Positions 23,694-27,271 of a stretch of DNA of 27,271 nucleotides are shown piece after piece. The DNA is from CAYQTE01 sp964420285 (lineage in GTDB: Bacteria; Planctomycetota; Phycisphaerae; Tepidisphaerales; Tepidisphaeraceae): assembly GCA_964420285.1 (NCBI GenBank), contig CAYQTE010000063.1, forward strand, positions 1 through 27,271, in the 5' to 3' direction. Below the pieces are notes generated by a model. That model searched no databases and had not been told where the DNA came from. It was given only the letters and a program-made list of their open reading frames with translations. Within the stretch, counting starts at the first letter, position 1, and the number at the start of each line of letters is the position of its first letter. A program made the translations under genes and the position numbers.

Positions 23694-23722
23694 TTGATTG
23701 CCCAGCCGTCAATTTGTAATCT
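23694..23722 (+). promoter_or_regulatory. Candidate promoter of the ammonium transporter gene
   Basis: TTGATT (23694-23699) and TAATCT (23717-23722) are 17 bp apart, 42 bp before the ATG. An 8-bp inverted repeat, ACCGGGAC (23615-23622) with GTCCCGGT (23655-23662), lies upstream and might be a regulatory site. I see no clear sigma-54 (GG-N10-GC) element. Confidence 0.35.
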
Positions 23723-23764
23723 ATGCGCAGCGGAAGAACTGGGGGGCTGGAGGCTACGAGGCAA

Positions 23765-25246
23765 ATGAAATCTGGACGCTTTGTATTCCCGCGGGCATTG
23801 GTGTTGTTCTGCGCGCTCATTTCACTGCTTGCGGCGTCGGCACACGGGCAGGTTCTGGCGGATGCGGGCGCGATCTTGCCGCTGGCGGTCGCCAAGCCGG
23901 GACCGGGCGATGGTCCGGTTCACATCGGGACTGAAAAGGATCTTAACACCGGCGATACCGCTTGGATGCTGGTCAGCACCGCCTTGGTTCTGATGATGAC
24001 CGGCCCGGGTCTGGCCCTCTTTTACGGCGGGCTGGTGCAACGCAAGAACGTCCTGTCCACGATGATGCACTGCTTCATCCTGATGGGACTGGTCAGCGTC
24101 CTTTGGGCGATCGTCGGATACAGCCTCGCATTCGACGCCGGCACGCCGTTTATCGGCGGCTTGCGCTTCGCATTCCTGCGCGAAGTCGGCAACGCGCCCT
24201 GCGAATACGCGGCGACCATTCCGCACACCACCTGGATGGCCTACCAGATGATGTTCGCGGTCATCACCCCGGCCCTCATCTGCGGCGCTTATGCCGAACG
24301 CATGAAGTTCAGCAGCATGGTGATCTTCTCCTCGCTCTGGCTGTTGATCGTCTATTGCCCGATGGCTCACATGGTCTGGGGCAAGGGCGGCCTATTCAAC
24401 GCCTCGATGGGCGGCTCGATCGGCGCGATGGACTTCGCCGGCGGTACCGTCGTGCATATCAGCTCCGGCGTATCCGCGCTGATCTGCGCACTGATGATCG
24501 GCCCGCGCCGCGGCTACGGCAAAGTGGCCATGCCGCCGCACAGCGTCGTCCTGGCCGTCGTCGGCGCGGCGATGCTGTGGGTTGGCTGGTTCGGCTTCAA
24601 CGCCGGTAGCGCCCTGCAAGCAAATTCGCTGGCCAGCATGGCGTTTGTCAACACGCATCTGGCCGCCGCCTGTGGCGCTTTGGCGTGGGCGGGCGTGGAA
24701 TGGATCAAGAACGGCAAACCCACCGTGCTGGGCGCGATTTCCGGCGCAGTGGCCGGCCTGGTCGCCATCACTCCCGCTTCCGGGTTCACGCTTCCGATGT
24801 ACGCACTGATCATTGGCGGCGCCGCCGGTCTGGTCTGCTTCTTCTCGGCCACCACGATCAAGCAGACGTTCGGTTACGACGACACGCTGGACGCATTCGG
24901 CGTTCACGGCACCGGCGGAACTTTGGGCGCGATCCTCACCGGCGTGTTTGCCGTTTATGTGGTCAATTGCCCGGTCGGCCTGGATAATGCCGCAAAGAAA
25001 CTCGGCCTTGTTGAAGGCAATTGGACACCCGTACTGCACCAGCTCGCGGCCGTCGCTCTGACCTGGGTTCTCGCCGCCGCCTTGTCGGCCATGCTTTTGG
25101 GCATCCTCAAGTCGACCATCGGCCTGCGCGTCAGCGAAGCCGACGAATACGACGGCCTGGACCTCACCCAGCACGGCGAATCTGGCTACAACCTCGAAGA
25201 CGGAATGTCCGGCGAAGTCGGCAATGGCGCGTCGTCCCACGGATAA
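23765..25246 (+). CDS. amt: Ammonium transporter (Amt family)
   Basis: The 493-residue product brings ammonium through the cytoplasmic membrane. A signal peptide (to about residue 29, AHG) is followed by an N-terminal periplasmic segment of some 40 residues and about 11 helices. FYGGLVQRKNVLS is the family start motif. DFAGGTVVH supplies D223 and H231, and FGVHGTGG supplies H381; these correspond to Asp160, His168 and His318 of E. coli AmtB, including the twin-histidine pore. The cytoplasmic tail is acidic and Gly-rich. ATG 23765 is chosen because it directly begins the signal peptide and has GGAGG 11 bp upstream. No glnK/PII gene is adjacent, unlike the usual amtB partner arrangement; the next genes are on the opposite strand. 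Confidence 0.93.
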   Translation: MKSGRFVFPRALVLFCALISLLAASAHGQVLADAGAILPLAVAKPGPGDGPVHIGTEKDLNTGDTAWMLVSTALVLMMTGPGLALFYGGLVQRKNVLSTMMHCFILMGLVSVLWAIVGYSLAFDAGTPFIGGLRFAFLREVGNAPCEYAATIPHTTWMAYQMMFAVITPALICGAYAERMKFSSMVIFSSLWLLIVYCPMAHMVWGKGGLFNASMGGSIGAMDFAGGTVVHISSGVSALICALMIGPRRGYGKVAMPPHSVVLAVVGAAMLWVGWFGFNAGSALQANSLASMAFVNTHLAAACGALAWAGVEWIKNGKPTVLGAISGAVAGLVAITPASGFTLPMYALIIGGAAGLVCFFSATTIKQTFGYDDTLDAFGVHGTGGTLGAILTGVFAVYVVNCPVGLDNAAKKLGLVEGNWTPVLHQLAAVALTWVLAAALSAMLLGILKSTIGLRVSEADEYDGLDLTQHGESGYNLEDGMSGEVGNGASSHG

Positions 25247-25282
25247 CGGCCCGCGCGGAGCGAGGACATCGCCGCCTTGCGG

Positions 25283-26236
25283 CTATCGCGCCGGCCGAGG
25301 GCTGGCGCCGATCTTGCCGGCGGTGTGTGGCGCGGGTGTGAACCAATCGGCGGGCATGACGTCTTCGCTGACCAGATCGAACGTCAGCCGCCGCGGCAAC
25401 GTGCTGCCTTGGAACTTGGCTTGATCGAACACGATGCGCCGGGGCATGCCCGTCTTTGTATCCGCCCAAATCTCGATGACCACGGGCCCTTTGACATCCC
25501 GCGATTTGCGACTGGCCAGCACGTGGCGCAAAGGCGGCCCGCCCGCCGGCAGCGGCGCCAAATCGAACCGCTCAATCGTGTAATCCGTGCCGATCTGTTT
25601 CAGTGTCGGCTCGAGATCGGAAAACAGCGTGTCGGGCATGGTCTCGGTCAATCCCAGGCCGCCGGCGCCAAGACCTTCCTTTGTCTCAGCCACCTGTCCG
25701 CCGGAGATTCGCCAACTTTGCCGGCCATCGTAGCCGTCGAATTGAAATCCGCCTTTGGGATCGAGTCGAATCAAGAGATATTGGCTTCCATCGCGGAGAT
25801 CGAGCGTGGCCCGGTCCAGCCCGACCTTCCCCTGCGAAGGAGGGTCCGGCGGCTGCACCGTGATGCGATAGGCGCGATCGCCCGGGCGGTTCAAGGCGCC
25901 AAGAATATCGCTCAGCGACGCCAGTGCCGGAGCGGGGCTATAGGTCATTGCAAAAATGCACGCCGCGACAAGCACCATAGCCGCCGCCGCCCAGGCGGTG
26001 CGCCTGGCCCATGCGGGGATTTGCAAACTACGGCCGGCCGGACGGGCAGCCGATCCATTATCGCCTCGCGGCGTTGCGATACCCGGCTCTCGCAGGGCCA
26101 GCATGGCACGCTCGACGCGCTGTTCGCGATACTGCAAGGCCCGCTCATCGTGCATGTGAAGCAGCAGGGCGTGTACAAAGCGATCGTCGGCCTGCTGCTG
26201 GATGTCTGGCGGATTGGAATCGATGTCGTCGGCCAT
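25283..26236 (-). CDS. Membrane-anchored LolA/RseB-like protein, probable sigma-factor regulator
   Basis: The 317-residue product has a cytoplasmic N-terminal part of about 75 residues (QQQADDRFVHALLLHM, REQRVERAML), one membrane helix (about 80-98, AWAAAAMVLVAACIFAM), and an outer domain (100-300) with alternating strands such as GQVAETKEG, DYTIERFDLAPL and VVIEIWADTKTGMPRRIVFD. The last phrase is typical of LolA/RseB-like lipoprotein-carrier folds. The protein starts 5 bp after the stop of the ECF sigma gene (ATG 26236), the classical place for an anti-sigma factor. I do not see a ZAS zinc motif (HxxxCxxC), so binding to sigma by its N-terminal part is inferred. The outer domain could sense envelope stress or lipid. 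It is convergent with amt. Confidence 0.75.
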   Translation of the reverse strand: MADDIDSNPPDIQQQADDRFVHALLLHMHDERALQYREQRVERAMLALREPGIATPRGDNGSAARPAGRSLQIPAWARRTAWAAAAMVLVAACIFAMTYSPAPALASLSDILGALNRPGDRAYRITVQPPDPPSQGKVGLDRATLDLRDGSQYLLIRLDPKGGFQFDGYDGRQSWRISGGQVAETKEGLGAGGLGLTETMPDTLFSDLEPTLKQIGTDYTIERFDLAPLPAGGPPLRHVLASRKSRDVKGPVVIEIWADTKTGMPRRIVFDQAKFQGSTLPRRLTFDLVSEDVMPADWFTPAPHTAGKIGASPRPAR

Positions 26237-26241
26237 GGTTT

Positions 26242-26820
26242 TCAACCCGTTCTGGCGAGCACCGCCTTGCGCTGCAGGCACTGGGCCAATTGGAGACGTG
26301 CCCTCTGGAGTCGTTTCTGGATCGCGTCCCTTGTCGTCGCTGATTGCTGCGCGATCCACTCGGTCGTCTTTTGCTGGCCGTAATGCAGTTCGATCGGCTC
26401 CCGGTACATCGGTTCCAGACGCTCGATGCAGTCTCTCAAGGCCGTGATTTTCTCGTCGAACGTGTCGCCGCTCTTGCGGCCGATCTGCGCCATGCGCCCG
26501 TCGATGTAGTCAAGAACCTGGTCGCTGGAGAACGGGATCTCGCGGGCGGATTTGCGGTAATGCGCCAGGATGAGATTTCGCGCGATCCCGCGAAGCCACG
26601 CCCCGAACGGGCGCACACGGTCGTATTCGCCGATCTTCCGCCAGGCGATCAGCATCGTCTCCTGAAACAGGTCATCCACGGCCGCCTGATCCTCGACGCC
26701 GGCGCGCAGAAAAGCTGTAAGAGAATCAGCGTTCTCCCGCACAAGCACCTCGAACAGCGCCAGCGGCTCGATCGGCCGCGAACTCTGCCCGGTCAGCGAT
26801 CCTGCATCTTCATCATCCAT
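26242..26820 (-). CDS. ECF-type RNA polymerase sigma factor
   Basis: The 192-residue product carries sigma region 2 (about residues 27-95: AFLRAGVEDQAAVDDLFQET, then WRKIGEYDRVRPFGAWLRGIARN) and region 4 (about 135-185: IERLEPMYREPIELHYGQQ, then TTEWIAQQSATTRDAIQKRL). The linker between them lacks region 3, which defines the ECF group. It should direct RNA polymerase to a small set of stress or envelope genes. ATG 26820 has AGGAG 11 bp upstream; a TTG at 26874 would sit in the inverted repeat and is less likely. The next gene downstream is the probable membrane regulator, and the divergent gene at 26991 shares the control region, so it may be a target. Confidence 0.88.
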   Translation of the reverse strand: MDDEDAGSLTGQSSRPIEPLALFEVLVRENADSLTAFLRAGVEDQAAVDDLFQETMLIAWRKIGEYDRVRPFGAWLRGIARNLILAHYRKSAREIPFSSDQVLDYIDGRMAQIGRKSGDTFDEKITALRDCIERLEPMYREPIELHYGQQKTTEWIAQQSATTRDAIQKRLQRARLQLAQCLQRKAVLARTG

Positions 26821-26845
26821 TGCGGCGGATTCTCCTATGCCCCTT

Positions 26846-26874
26846 ATTGTCGGTTGAGCCGTACCGGCGGACAA
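26846..26874 (-). promoter_or_regulatory. Candidate promoter of the sigma-factor operon
   Basis: Read on the minus strand, TTGTCC (26874-26869) and GACAAT (26851-26846) are 17 bp apart and would give a leader of about 19 nt before ATG 26820. The -35 coincides with an arm of the inverted repeat. ECF operons are often self-regulated; whether this is an ECF-type promoter is not known. Confidence 0.3.
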
Positions 26875-26906
26875 GAAAATGCCGGCCGGCCAATTTTATT
26901 GTCCGC
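26867..26906. repeat. 40-bp inverted repeat in the divergent control region
   Basis: GCGGACAAGAAAAT (26867-26880) and ATTTTATTGTCCGC (26893-26906) are reverse complements at 13 of 14 positions around a GC-rich centre (CCGGCCGG). A further half-site TTATTGTC lies at 26844-26851. The position between two divergent genes suits an operator or shared regulatory element. Confidence 0.65.
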
Positions 26907-26990
26907 AAGGCATGTCCTTCGCGCAATGTAAACTAATCGAAGTCCACTGCGGACTCGATGAACCGGCAGCCTCGAACAGGAGAGGACGCG

Positions 26991-27271
26991 ATGAGAACAA
27001 AATTGGCGTTCATGACGCTGGTCGCATGCTTGTGTGCCTCGGTCGCAACGGCGCAGAATCGGCCGCCGCCGCCTCCGCAAGGGTCTCCTCCGCAGGGACC
27101 GCCGCGCCAAGGCCAGCAGCCCGGCGGCAATGCCCAACGCTATTCGATCGAGCAGGCCGTTTCCGATCAGGCGCAGCTCCACACAATCGCGTTTGACGGC
27201 CTGGCTTTCCTGACCGGGGACTTCGGCATGGACACGTTCCTGCCGCCGGGCAAAGTGTCTGACTATTTCGG
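26991..27271 (+). CDS. Secreted protein of unknown function (partial)
   Basis: The frame is open at the right edge, with 93 codons visible. AGGAGAGG (26979-26986) precedes the ATG by 4 bp. A signal peptide (residues 1-21, ending ATA) leads into a Pro/Gln/Gly-rich linker (about 22-48), and a globular part begins at YSIEQAVSDQAQLHTIAFDG and runs to KVSDYFG at the edge. I do not recognise the family from this piece. It is divergent from the ECF sigma factor gene, with the inverted repeat between them, so it may be controlled by that sigma factor. Confidence 0.7.
   Translation, partial: MRTKLAFMTLVACLCASVATAQNRPPPPPQGSPPQGPPRQGQQPGGNAQRYSIEQAVSDQAQLHTIAFDGLAFLTGDFGMDTFLPPGKVSDYF

Overview
This is a high-GC chromosomal window from a free-living bacterium, most likely a planctomycete and perhaps a Phycisphaerae-like soil or water lineage. 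This placement is inferred from gene style, because there is no rRNA gene in the window. The clues are exported proteins whose mature N-termini carry Thr-Gln-Pro linkers, an FHA domain fused to a GspE/PilB-type ATPase, large secreted GH106-like glycosidases with glycine-rich inserts, an ECF sigma factor paired with a membrane-anchored LolA/RseB-like protein, and repeat-filled intergenic DNA. I found no tRNA, rRNA, CRISPR array, transposase or phage gene.

Layout. Positions 1-2731 hold a small array of secreted paralogues: two full genes and one truncated remnant, with stretches of exact DNA identity that point to recent gene conversion or unequal crossing-over. Positions 2732-3930 are about 1.2 kb of non-coding DNA built from several families of short repeats. 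Positions 3931-9192 carry the FHA-GspE fusion, an orphan ABC ATPase on the minus strand, an M3 oligoendopeptidase and truB. Positions 9250-12330 are a succinate dehydrogenase/fumarate reductase locus: cytochrome b subunit, a DinB-like protein, then the flavoprotein. The iron-sulfur subunit gene is not where it would be expected.

Positions 12370-15755 and 20530-23580 look like a polysaccharide-degradation locus: a secreted amidotransferase-like domain protein of the kind usually attached to rhamnogalacturonyl hydrolases, and two paralogous GH106-like glycosidases. A tight six-gene operon (15927-20443) lies between the two glycosidases. It encodes a membrane-anchored SurA/parvulin-like chaperone without its isomerase domain, three different HupE/UreJ-family membrane proteins, and two tandem paralogous secreted proteins with a C-terminal membrane anchor. 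The last five are all predicted to be cut so that the mature protein begins with histidine, and two of the HupE proteins keep the nickel-binding HX5DH motif. No hydrogenase or urease gene is present. This is the best candidate in the window for an undescribed system, probably transition-metal handling at the cell envelope.

Positions 23765-25246 encode an Amt ammonium transporter. Positions 25283-26820, on the minus strand, encode the ECF sigma factor and its likely regulator. They are divergent from a secreted protein that runs off the right edge, and a 40-bp inverted repeat lies between them.
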